Assembly (NCBI RefSeq): GCF_002020135.1
Contig: NZ_MPZS01000003.1
Span: 248,001-312,000, forward strand
Reading direction: 5' to 3'
Source: Thioclava marina
GTDB taxonomy: Bacteria > Pseudomonadota > Alphaproteobacteria > Rhodobacterales > Rhodobacteraceae
Length of the DNA: 64,000 nucleotides
Shown: piece after piece, positions 1 to 7,234 of the stretch
Numbering within the stretch: position 1 is the stretch's first letter
Layout: every line of letters starts with the position of its first letter
Notes under the pieces: model-generated
Told to the model about the DNA's origin: nothing
Databases searched by the model: none
The model's input: the letters and a program-made list of their open reading frames with translations, nothing else
Made by a program: the position numbers and the translations under genes

Positions 1-1
1 T

Positions 2-637
2 CCGGCTCGAGGGAGCCCCCAGACTATCGAGATAGAGCGCGGCAAGCGCCTGCGCATTGCGCGCGAAACTTGGGTCGCGGCTGTGCTGGGCTGCAACGAT
101 GGCCCCGTCGATCAGCACCGCGAAGCTGCGTGCGACCTCGGCCACGTCGCGCGCCTGCAACTCGATCGCCTGCGCCTTGAGCCAGGTGATCAAGTGCTCC
201 TTGTGCAATTCGGCCGCGCGGCGCACCGCGTCATTTCCGGTATCGAACTCGGCCACCGCGTTGATGAACGGGCAGCCGTAGAAGCCGGGATCCGCGAACC
301 AGTCCTGAAGCACGTCAAAGACGGCGAGAAGCCTGTCGCGCGCCGAGCCCTCAACTTGTGCGAGCCGACCGAAGAACCATTCGCGCCATGTCTCGCCCTC
401 GGCCTGCAGCACCGCGGCGATCAGCTCTTCCTTCGAGGCGAAGTGATTATAGAGCGTGGCTTTCGCCGTCTCCGCGCGTGCAAGGATGGTGTCAATGCCG
501 GTCGCGGCGAAGCCGTGATTGCAAAACAGGTAGGAAGCGGCGCGCATCAGGCGCTCGCGTGCATTTTTCGAAGGACGAGCGGCAAAACTCCAACTCAGGC
601 TGCCATTGGGGCAGAGATTTTGCAGACCGTCTTCCAT
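2..637 (-). CDS. TetR/AcrR-family transcriptional regulator (3' end cut by window edge)
   Basis: Read on the minus strand from an ATG at 637; the frame is open to the window edge, about 212 codons, so only the last residues may be missing. The N-terminal third is a TetR helix-turn-helix: a helix with RERLMRAASYLF, then GFAATGIDTILARAETAKATLYNHF (split here only by description), ending in the YNHFASKEEL recognition helix typical of the family. The rest is a helical ligand-binding domain with the FINAVAEF and IDGAIVAAQ segments seen in TetR_C proteins. It diverges from the cyanase operon starting at 937, so it is the likely repressor of that operon and of itself. The effector is unknown. No stop codon is visible. 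Confidence 0.85.
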   Translation of the reverse strand, partial: MEDGLQNLCPNGSLSWSFAARPSKNARERLMRAASYLFCNHGFAATGIDTILARAETAKATLYNHFASKEELIAAVLQAEGETWREWFFGRLAQVEGSARDRLLAVFDVLQDWFADPGFYGCPFINAVAEFDTGNDAVRRAAELHKEHLITWLKAQAIELQARDVAEVARSFAVLIDGAIVAAQHSRDPSFARNAQALAALYLDSLGAPSSR

Positions 638-936
638 GACATCACCTTATCGCTTGGATGCAATTCATAATAACTCTGTGTTTGGCTCGCACGACTCACA
701 AAAAATTGCAAGACAGATTGGTCCATTTTGTCGCAGGGAAACCCTGCCTGGAAACCGCTGAATTTTCGCAGAACGCGGTATCAGCCGCCCGAATGCGGTC
801 AGTCTACCACAATTTTTGCTCATATTTTTTGCATTCCATGTTTCTTGCGGCCGAGTGCTTCACTTCGATTGACGATCCTGTCTCACGGTGCGGTGAATAG
901 ACAGACCTGTTCGTTTTTGTCCTGGAAGGAGATCCG
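638..936. promoter_or_regulatory. divergent control region between tetR and the cyanase operon
   Basis: About 300 bases with lower GC than the flanks and no supported gene. A dyad at 878-904 has perfect 6-bp arms CTGTCT and AGACAG with an inner CACGGTG; it lies just after a TTGACG -35-like hexamer at 869-874. This is a plausible operator for the adjacent TetR protein, but it is inferred from symmetry and position only. A GGAAGGAG-like ribosome site precedes the ATG at 937. Confidence 0.4.
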
Positions 937-1806
937 ATGGCCATGACGCTCACCCTGTCCGACAGCGCTGCGCAAGGCGCACAAGACGCCCCGCATCGCC
1001 GCGCTGTTCCGGTCGGGGCCCATGTCGCGATCAAGGGGCTGAGCCATGCCTATCGCCGCCACGACGGCAAGGTGCTGGACGGGATCGACTTCGAGATCAA
1101 GGCCGGCGAGATCGTGGCGCTGCTGGGCCGGTCGGGCTGCGGCAAGTCCACGCTGCTGCATATGCTATCGGGCCTGACCCACCCGTCCGAGGGCGAGGTC
1201 GTTATCAACGGCAACAGGATCCATGAGCCCTCGCCGAAATGGGTCATGATGTTCCAGGCGCCTTCGCTGTTTCCGTGGATGACCGTGGCCCAGAACGCGG
1301 CGCTCGGGCTGAAATTCACCCGTCGCAATGACCAGATCGCGAAGCGCATCCCCGAGATCCTCGAGCTTGTCGATCTTGGCGCCTTCGCCGATCGCAATGC
1401 GCAAGAGCTCTCCGGCGGCCAACAGCAGCGCGTAGCACTGGCCCGTTCTCTCGCCCCCAAACCCGAGATGCTGCTGCTCGACGAGCCGTTCTCGGCGCTC
1501 GACGCCTTCACCCGGCGCAACCTCCAACGCGATGTGCGCCAGATCGCCCGCGATCTCGGGCTGACGCTCGTTCTGGTGACCCATGATGTGGGCGAGGCTG
1601 TCCGCATGGCCGACCGCGTCATCGTGCTCAAGGCCAATCCGGGTCGGGTCTTCGAGGACACCGTGATCACGCTCTCGGAGGAGGAGCGCAGCGGCGGCTC
1701 CGACGAATTCCAGGCCGAACACAGCCGCCTGATGAACATCTACTCGCAGGCCGCGGACGCGCCGGGCGAGGAGACCGAAACCCCCAATGACTTCACCCAG
1801 ATCTGA
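937..1806 (+). CDS. ABC transporter ATP-binding protein, nitrate/sulfonate/taurine type
   Basis: 289-residue ATPase of the NrtD/SsuB/TauB subfamily that energises import through the permease at 3093. Visible motifs: Walker A GRSGCGKST (about residue 68), Q-loop region MFQAPSLFPW typical of this subfamily, signature LSGGQQQR, Walker B LLLDEPFSALD and switch His in VTHDVGEA. A Gly/Ala-rich 25-residue N-terminal tail precedes the ABC core. The start ATG at 937 follows a good ribosome site (ggaaggagat). It is first in a run of ten same-strand genes ending at 8802; the next gene starts 15 bases downstream. Substrate cannot be read from the ATPase. Confidence 0.92.
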   Translation: MAMTLTLSDSAAQGAQDAPHRRAVPVGAHVAIKGLSHAYRRHDGKVLDGIDFEIKAGEIVALLGRSGCGKSTLLHMLSGLTHPSEGEVVINGNRIHEPSPKWVMMFQAPSLFPWMTVAQNAALGLKFTRRNDQIAKRIPEILELVDLGAFADRNAQELSGGQQQRVALARSLAPKPEMLLLDEPFSALDAFTRRNLQRDVRQIARDLGLTLVLVTHDVGEAVRMADRVIVLKANPGRVFEDTVITLSEEERSGGSDEFQAEHSRLMNIYSQAADAPGEETETPNDFTQI

Positions 1807-1821
1807 ACGGAGACGCGACCG

Positions 1822-3096
1822 ATGACGAAGAAAACCTGCTCTCATAATCACCCTCACGACCTGCACGCCGCCTGCTGCGGTGGCGAGGAAGGGTTTGATC
1901 CGGGCCGCCGTCAGACGCTCGATCTGTTGGCCAAGGGCGGGCTCGCGGCCATGCTGGGCGGGGTGGCCGCTGGCCTGCCGCAGATGGCGCGCGCGCAGTC
2001 CGATGATGTTCTACGCATCGGCTACCTTCCGATCACCGACGCGACGCCGCTGCTGGTCGCTCATGCCAAGGGGTTCTTCGAGGAAGAGGGCATCAAGGCC
2101 GAAAAGCCGACGCTGATCCGGTCGTGGCCTGCGCTGATCGAGGGCTTCGTCGCGGGCAAGTTCAACCTCGTGCACTTCCTCAAACCGATCCCGGTCTGGA
2201 TGCGCTACAACAACAATGTACCGGTCAAGATCATGGCCTGGGCGCATACCAACGGCTCGGCGCTGGTGGTCGGCAAGCATACCGACGTGACCGATTTCGC
2301 GGGCCTCGGCGGCAAGCAGGTCGCGGTGCCGTTCTGGTATTCGATGCACAATATCGTGCTGCAATACGCGCTGCGCGCCAATGGCATCAAACCGGTGATC
2401 AAGGCGCAGGGCGAGGCGCTGGCGCCCGACGAGTGCAACCTGCAGGTTCTGCCGCCGCCGGACATGCCGCCCGCGCTTGCGGCGAAGAAGATCGACGCCT
2501 ATATCGTGGCTGAGCCGTTCAACGCGCTGGGTGAGCTGAAGGCGGGCGCGCGGATGCTGCGCTTCACCGGCGATATCTGGAAGAACCACCCCTGCTGCGT
2601 CGTGTGCATGCACGAGGAAGACACCGCCGCCAAGCCCGAATGGACGCAAGGCGTGATGAATGCCGTGGTCAAGGCCGCCATCTATGCCAGCCAGAACAAG
2701 GCCGAGGTGGCCGAGCTTCTGTCGAAGGATGGCGCAGGCTACCTGCCCGCGCCGGCCCCGGTCGTAACGCGCGCGATGACACTCTATGCCGATCATCCCG
2801 AGTATATCGAGGAAGGCGCGATCAAGAACGAGGCGGAATTCCATAACGGCCGGATCGACTTTCAGCCCTGGCCCTATCCCTCCGCGACCAAGCTGATCGT
2901 CAAGGCGATGAACGAGACAGTCGTGGCGGGCGAGACCACCTTCCTCGAAGGGCTCGACCCGGAGTTCGTGGCCAATGACCTCGTCAACTACGACTACGTA
3001 AAAGCCGCGCTCGAGAAATACCCCGAGTGGAAGGCCGACCCGTCCGTTGCGGGCGGCGCGGATCCCTACACCCGCGAGGAGATCTTCAAGCTATGA
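1822..3096 (+). CDS. Tat-exported ABC substrate-binding protein, NMT1/NrtA-CmpA-like
   Basis: 424-residue periplasmic binding protein of the nitrate/bicarbonate/sulfonate class (NMT1-like fold). Residues about 30-60 carry a twin-arginine signal: RRQTLDLLAKGG followed by a hydrophobic stretch and an ARAQ cleavage site. Unusually, about 29 residues precede the RR, rich in Cys and His (CSHNHPHDLHAACCGG). The mature part starts DDVLRIGYLPITDATPLLVA, the usual opening of the family, and contains a second Cys cluster CCVVCMH. Tat export implies folding, perhaps around a cofactor, before export. Stop and the permease start overlap (ATGA). The ligand is unknown; gene context suggests a C-N-S or cyanate-yielding anion rather than nitrate, because no nitrate reductase is nearby. 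Confidence 0.88.
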   Translation: MTKKTCSHNHPHDLHAACCGGEEGFDPGRRQTLDLLAKGGLAAMLGGVAAGLPQMARAQSDDVLRIGYLPITDATPLLVAHAKGFFEEEGIKAEKPTLIRSWPALIEGFVAGKFNLVHFLKPIPVWMRYNNNVPVKIMAWAHTNGSALVVGKHTDVTDFAGLGGKQVAVPFWYSMHNIVLQYALRANGIKPVIKAQGEALAPDECNLQVLPPPDMPPALAAKKIDAYIVAEPFNALGELKAGARMLRFTGDIWKNHPCCVVCMHEEDTAAKPEWTQGVMNAVVKAAIYASQNKAEVAELLSKDGAGYLPAPAPVVTRAMTLYADHPEYIEEGAIKNEAEFHNGRIDFQPWPYPSATKLIVKAMNETVVAGETTFLEGLDPEFVANDLVNYDYVKAALEKYPEWKADPSVAGGADPYTREEIFKL

Positions 3097-3914
3097 GTGA
3101 CGCGGTCCAGCTCCCTTCCACGATCCTGCGCATCCCGCGCCTCGGCTCGGCGCGCAGCCTGATCAACGCGCTGATCGGTATTGCCGCGCTGATGGGCGTC
3201 TGGTGGCTCGGCGGCTTCATCGTCGAGAACGATCCCGACCTCTATGCCTTCTCGGATTTCGCGCCGGCCCCCACGCTCGAGCGGCTCTGGGAGATGATCG
3301 TCTCCGGCGAGGTGCTCACGATGTCGGGCCCGTCGCTGCAACGGGTGGGGCTGGGCCTTCTCTTCGCCGCAGCGTTCGGGGTGCCGGTCGGCATCCTGAT
3401 CGGCCGGGCGCCGAGGATCCACGAGGTCACCAACGTGCCGTTCCAGTTCCTGCGGATGATCTCGCCGCTGAGCTGGATGCCGATCGCCGTCATGGCGTTC
3501 GATACCTGGGACGGGGCGATCGTGTTCCTGATCGCGATGGCCGCGGTCTGGCCTATCCTGTTCTCGACCGCCGCGGGCGTCCGCCGGATCGATCCGGCCT
3601 GGCTCAAGGTCGCCCGTAACCTCGGGGCGGGTCCGCTGCACCTCTTGGGCACGGTGATCCTGCCCGCAATCGCGGTCGACGTGATGCAGGGGATCCGGCT
3701 CGCGCTGGGTGTGGCCTGGGTGGTGCTTGTGCCTGCCGAATATCTCGGCGTCACCTCGGGTCTTGGTTTCGCGATCAACGATGCTCGCGACACGCTCGAC
3801 TATTCCCGTCTGGCCGCAACGGTCGTGGTGATCGGGGTGATCGGTTTCGCCCTCGACGCCGCCATCGGCCAGCTCGTCAAGAAGTTCAACTGGGTCCGCG
3901 CCGCCGCGCACTGA
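3093..3914 (+). CDS. ABC transporter permease, NrtB/SsuC type
   Basis: 273-residue inner-membrane permease of the importer whose ATPase and binding protein are immediately upstream. The ATG at 3093 overlaps the stop of the binding-protein gene by four bases, which decides the start over longer upstream frames. About six membrane helices are visible, beginning LINALIGIAALMGVWWLGG, with the cytoplasmic EAA loop KVARNLGAGPLHLLGTVILP contacting the ATPase, as in SsuC/TauC/NrtB. The central MISPLSWMPIAVMAFD segment is typical of the subfamily. It acts in the cytoplasmic membrane. Confidence 0.92.
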   Translation: MSDAVQLPSTILRIPRLGSARSLINALIGIAALMGVWWLGGFIVENDPDLYAFSDFAPAPTLERLWEMIVSGEVLTMSGPSLQRVGLGLLFAAAFGVPVGILIGRAPRIHEVTNVPFQFLRMISPLSWMPIAVMAFDTWDGAIVFLIAMAAVWPILFSTAAGVRRIDPAWLKVARNLGAGPLHLLGTVILPAIAVDVMQGIRLALGVAWVVLVPAEYLGVTSGLGFAINDARDTLDYSRLAATVVVIGVIGFALDAAIGQLVKKFNWVRAAAH

Positions 3915-3949
3915 CCTGCAATTCACAGACAGCAACAGGAGGTATTCCC

Positions 3950-4513
3950 ATGTCTGAACCCGCCACCGCACTCACCGGCTGCCTTGCCCCCACCGCCGAG
4001 ACCTCGTGCCTCGCGCCGATCTCGAAGGAAGGTCTCGATGACCTGATCGCCAAGGGCAAAGCCGATCCGAAAGCCGTCAAGACGCTCAAGTGCAAGACCG
4101 TCGCCGAGGGCCGTTTCCGTCACGCGAACTATATCCGCAACCTCGAGCCCTACATCGTCGACGAACCGCCGGGGCTGCTGGGCGACGATACCGCGCCGAA
4201 CCCTTCCGAGGCCTCGCTGGCCGCGCTCGGCTCCTGCGTCGCGGTGGGGCTGCACGCCAACGCCATCGCCCGCGGCATCACGATCCAGAAGCTCGAACTG
4301 GAGCTGGAAGGTGACCTGAACATCACCGCCGTCTGGGGCACGGGCGACGTGTCCGAGAAGCCGGTCGGTTTTACCGACGTGCGCATCAAGGTCGATATGG
4401 AGGCGGATTGCCCGCAAGAAGAGATCGACGCGCTGATCACCCATGTGACGCAGTGGTCGCCGGTCTTCAACACCTTCTCGCGCCCCGTGAACATGGTCGC
4501 GGAATCCGTCTGA
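3950..4513 (+). CDS. OsmC-like protein
   Basis: 187-residue cytosolic protein with an OsmC/Ohr fold, about 40 residues longer at the N terminus than typical OsmC. The core NPSEASLAALGSCVAVGLHANA matches the helix that carries the first reactive Cys in OsmC family proteins (here in GSC). In Ohr/OsmC two cysteines reduce organic hydroperoxides; the second conserved Cys in the C-terminal part is less clear here (MEADCPQEE is the candidate). N-terminal cysteines in LTGCLAP and TSCLAP are extra. Ribosome site aacaggaggt lies before the ATG. In this operon it may handle persulfide, peroxide or thiol intermediates; that is inference. Confidence 0.85.
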   Translation: MSEPATALTGCLAPTAETSCLAPISKEGLDDLIAKGKADPKAVKTLKCKTVAEGRFRHANYIRNLEPYIVDEPPGLLGDDTAPNPSEASLAALGSCVAVGLHANAIARGITIQKLELELEGDLNITAVWGTGDVSEKPVGFTDVRIKVDMEADCPQEEIDALITHVTQWSPVFNTFSRPVNMVAESV

Positions 4514-4546
4514 TCCGGCGTAGGGAAACGCGCTTTGATACAAGGC

Positions 4547-4573
4547 GCCGCGCCCTCTTCGGGCGGGCGCGGC
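4547..4573 (+). other. intercistronic GC hairpin, OsmC-like / flavoprotein gap
   Basis: A perfect 9-bp stem, GCCGCGCCC pairing GGGCGCGGC, around a 9-base loop in the 91-base gap inside the operon. No U-tract follows, so it is more likely an mRNA-stabilising or processing element than a strong terminator. A similar hairpin sits after the cyanase gene. Confidence 0.5.
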
Positions 4574-4604
4574 CCTCCTCTCCATCAACCAAGGACCCGA
4601 ACCG

Positions 4605-5714
4605 ATGAATGTTGCAGCCCCCATCACCGCCTATGATCCCGCCGAGGTCGAGCGCGTCTCGGTCGAGATGCTGGCCCCGCTCGCACGCAAGATCGATGAT
4701 GAGCGGATCTATCCCGAGGATGTCGTGCGCGCCTACGGCGCGGCAGGCGCCTATGGCACGCATATCGGCGGCAAGGACGCGGATGTCGACCTGACGACAG
4801 CGGTGCTCGCGATGGCGCGCGCCTCCGAGGAATGCCTTTCCACCGGCTTCTGCCTCTGGGCGCAGGATACGCTGGCTTGGTATATCGCGAGCTCCGACAA
4901 CGACCACCTCAAGTCCGAACTGCTGCCCCAGGTTGCGCGCGGCGAAGCCCTGGGCGGCACCGGCATGTCGAACCCGATGAAGGCGCTCGGCGAAATCGAG
5001 CCGATGCGCCTGAAGGGCGAGCGCGTCGAGGGTGGCTACAAGGTCAAGGGCCTGCTGCCCTGGGTCTCGAACCTGCCCGAGGACGGCTATTTCGGCACGA
5101 TGTTCCATGTCGAGGTCGAAGGCCAGGTCCAACCGAAGCGGGTGATGGCGATCATCCATGCGGGTTGGGAGGGCATCAAGCTCAAGCTCGACCACGAATT
5201 CGTCGCGATGGGCGGCACCGCGACCTGCAATGTGCAGTTCCGCGATGTCTTCGTCTCCGATGACTGGGTGCTCGCTGATCCGGCCGAGCCCTTCGTCAAG
5301 CGGATGCGCTCGGGCTTCACCCTGCTGCAATGCGGGATGGCCGCCGGGATCATCAAGAACTGCATTGACCTCATCAAGCAGGTCGAAACCCCGCTCGGTC
5401 ACGTCAACAAATATCTGCCGACGCAGGCCGCCGATCTCGAGGCCGAGTATGACGCGTTGGTCGCCGAGGTCGTCGAGCTCTGCGCCACGCCCTACGATGA
5501 GAGCGACGCCTTTTACCTGCGCGTTCTCAAGGCCCGCCTTGCGGGCGGGGAACTGGCGATGAAGGCGGCGCATTGGGCGCAGCTGCATCAGGGTGCGCGT
5601 GGCTATGTCACCCATGGCGCGGCACAGCGCCGCCTGCGGGAAGCCTATTTTATCGGCATCGTGACACCCGCCACCAAGCATTTGCGGATGCTGATCGATC
5701 AACTCGAAGCCTGA
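4605..5714 (+). CDS. acyl-CoA dehydrogenase-fold flavoprotein (possible monooxygenase)
   Basis: 369-residue protein of the acyl-CoA dehydrogenase superfamily. It shows the N-terminal helical domain (residues 1-120), a middle beta domain with GGTGMSNPM and GYKVKGLLPWVSNLPEDGYFG (flavin-contact region), and a C-terminal helical domain ending in QLHQGARGYVTHGAAQRRLREAYF, equivalent to the GGxGY motif region. No acyl-CoA ligase, enoyl hydratase or thiolase is nearby, so fatty-acid oxidation is unlikely. Members of this superfamily such as DszC and SfnC are flavin-dependent monooxygenases in sulfur scavenging; such a role would fit the sulfur and cyanate genes around it. The true reaction is unknown. 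Confidence 0.8.
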   Translation: MNVAAPITAYDPAEVERVSVEMLAPLARKIDDERIYPEDVVRAYGAAGAYGTHIGGKDADVDLTTAVLAMARASEECLSTGFCLWAQDTLAWYIASSDNDHLKSELLPQVARGEALGGTGMSNPMKALGEIEPMRLKGERVEGGYKVKGLLPWVSNLPEDGYFGTMFHVEVEGQVQPKRVMAIIHAGWEGIKLKLDHEFVAMGGTATCNVQFRDVFVSDDWVLADPAEPFVKRMRSGFTLLQCGMAAGIIKNCIDLIKQVETPLGHVNKYLPTQAADLEAEYDALVAEVVELCATPYDESDAFYLRVLKARLAGGELAMKAAHWAQLHQGARGYVTHGAAQRRLREAYFIGIVTPATKHLRMLIDQLEA

Positions 5715-5828
5715 CACGACCGGACGTGGCGCGGGGAGAATTTCACGCGTCACTCCACTCTCGCGATTGTCCGACGATCCAACAACAAGGCGCCGTTCAG
5801 GGACGGCGTGAACAGGGAGTATTGTCCA

Positions 5829-6686
5829 ATGGAAACGACACTTGTTACCCCCGCGGAACTTCATGCGTTGAACGAAGCCGGTCTGGCTGTCGTGATCGAC
5901 ACGCGCGATGCCGACAGCTTTGCCGCCGGCCACATTGCGGGTGCTGTGAACATGCATGACATCTTCACCTTCCTCGCCACCTCGGATGCCGCCGGCATGC
6001 AGACGCTCAAGGAGAAGTTCGCCGCCGAATTCGCGGCGGCCGGGCTGGATGGCGAAAAGACCGCCGTGATCTACGAGGCATCGATGAATACCGGCTTCGG
6101 CCAGTCCTGCCGCGGCTTCTTCCTGCTGTCCTTCCTCGGCTATCCGAAGGTGAAGGTTCTGCATGGCGGCTTTGCCGCCTGGGCCGCGGAAGGGCTGCCG
6201 ATCTCGACCGCGCCCGTCGCGCCCACACCCGGTGGGTTCGAGATAGGCCCGGCCGCCGCCGCGATCATGATGGATGTCGCCGACATGAAGGCCGCGATCG
6301 ACGACCCCGAGGCGGTGATCCTCGACGAGCGGGACATCGACGAATGGATCGCCGAAAGCTCCTCGCCCTATGGCAAGGATTTCTGCCCGCGCAAGGGTCG
6401 CATTCCCGGCGCGGTCTGGATCGAGTGGTATCGCATGATGAAACCCGGCCCCCATGGCCCGCAGATGAAATCGGGCGCCGAGGTTCTGGCCGAATGCGCC
6501 ACCGTCGGCATCACTCCCGATACACCGGTCAAGCTCTATTGCTTCAAGGGCGCCCGCGCCTCGAACACCTTCCTCGCGCTGAAAGAGGCCGGGGTGAAGG
6601 ATGTCGCGATCTATTTCGGCTCGTGGAACGAATGGTCCCGCGATCCGTCCCTGCCAATCGAGGAAGGGCTGCCCTACGGCGCCTGA
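5829..6686 (+). CDS. two-domain rhodanese-family sulfurtransferase
   Basis: 285 residues with tandem rhodanese domains. Domain 1 (about 1-135) has VVIDTRDADSFAAGHIAGAVN and lacks a clear active-site loop. Domain 2 (about 150-285) has VILDERDIDEW and carries the catalytic loop CFKGARAS, with the Cys at residue 238. This layout is that of thiosulfate or 3-mercaptopyruvate sulfurtransferases, which move sulfane sulfur to cyanide or a thiol. The ATG at 5829 follows an agggag ribosome site and is preferred to an ATG 21 bases upstream. It sits directly before cyanase, which suggests sulfur is removed or accepted in the same pathway that releases cyanate. Confidence 0.88.
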   Translation: METTLVTPAELHALNEAGLAVVIDTRDADSFAAGHIAGAVNMHDIFTFLATSDAAGMQTLKEKFAAEFAAAGLDGEKTAVIYEASMNTGFGQSCRGFFLLSFLGYPKVKVLHGGFAAWAAEGLPISTAPVAPTPGGFEIGPAAAAIMMDVADMKAAIDDPEAVILDERDIDEWIAESSSPYGKDFCPRKGRIPGAVWIEWYRMMKPGPHGPQMKSGAEVLAECATVGITPDTPVKLYCFKGARASNTFLALKEAGVKDVAIYFGSWNEWSRDPSLPIEEGLPYGA

Positions 6687-6723
6687 CCCTGCAATCCCCA
6701 TCATCTGACAAGGAGATATCAAG

Positions 6724-7176
6724 ATGACCACCCGTGCCGAACTCACCGAGAAGATCGTCGCTCACAAGACCTTCAACGACATCAAGTGGAGCGATGTCGC
6801 TGCCGCCGTCGGCCAGTCCAAGGAATGGACCACCGCCGCGCTGATGGGCCAGATCTCTCTGTCCAAGGAGCAGGCTTATGCCGCGGGCAACGCGCTTGGA
6901 CTGAATTTCTCGGACGAGGAGATCGCGCTGCTGATGACCGTGCCCTATCGCGGCTCGCTGCCGACCGCGGTGCCGACCGATCCGCTGATCTATCGCCTCT
7001 ACGAAGTGGTGAACGTCTACGGCACCACTATGAAGGCGCTGATCGAGGAAGAATTCGGCGACGGCATCATGTCGGCGATCGACTTCACCATGGACATCAC
7101 CCGCAAGGCCGATCCCAAGGGCGACCGCGTGCAGATCGTGCTCGACGGCAAGTTCCTCGGCTACAAGATGTATTGA
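6724..7176 (+). CDS. cynS: cyanase (cyanate hydratase)
   Basis: 150-residue cytosolic enzyme converting cyanate and bicarbonate to ammonia and two CO2. Length and sequence match the CynS family throughout: an N-terminal helical domain (KWSDVAAAVGQSKEW) and the C-terminal catalytic domain with PLIYRLYEVVNVYG and GIMSAIDF. The three catalytic residues known from the E. coli enzyme correspond to Arg91, Glu94 and Ser117 here. Ribosome site aaggagatatcaag precedes the ATG. The product ends the nitrogen branch of the operon by giving assimilable ammonia. No cynT carbonic anhydrase or CynR LysR regulator is adjacent, unlike E. coli. Confidence 0.96.
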   Translation: MTTRAELTEKIVAHKTFNDIKWSDVAAAVGQSKEWTTAALMGQISLSKEQAYAAGNALGLNFSDEEIALLMTVPYRGSLPTAVPTDPLIYRLYEVVNVYGTTMKALIEEEFGDGIMSAIDFTMDITRKADPKGDRVQIVLDGKFLGYKMY

Positions 7177-7184
7177 CCGGCAAG

Positions 7185-7209
7185 GGGGCGGGCCTTTGCT
7201 GCCCGCCCC
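7185..7209 (+). other. intercistronic GC hairpin after cynS
   Basis: Perfect 9-bp stem GGGGCGGGC / GCCCGCCCC with a 7-base loop, in the 58-base gap between cynS and the reductase gene. There is no U-tract. It could protect the upstream message or lower expression of the two downstream redox genes. Confidence 0.5.
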
Positions 7210-7234
7210 GATCGCCCCTGAAAAGGCATAATCC

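Noticed and set aside
937-3914. Nitrate, taurine or alkanesulfonate importer identity for the first transporter
   Set aside because: Family similarity only; no nitrate reductase, TauD or SsuD gene is linked, while cyanase and rhodanese are.
4467-6746. Long minus-strand frame opposite the flavoprotein and rhodanese genes
   Set aside because: Antisense shadow; no ribosome site or domain, and the plus-strand genes are certain.
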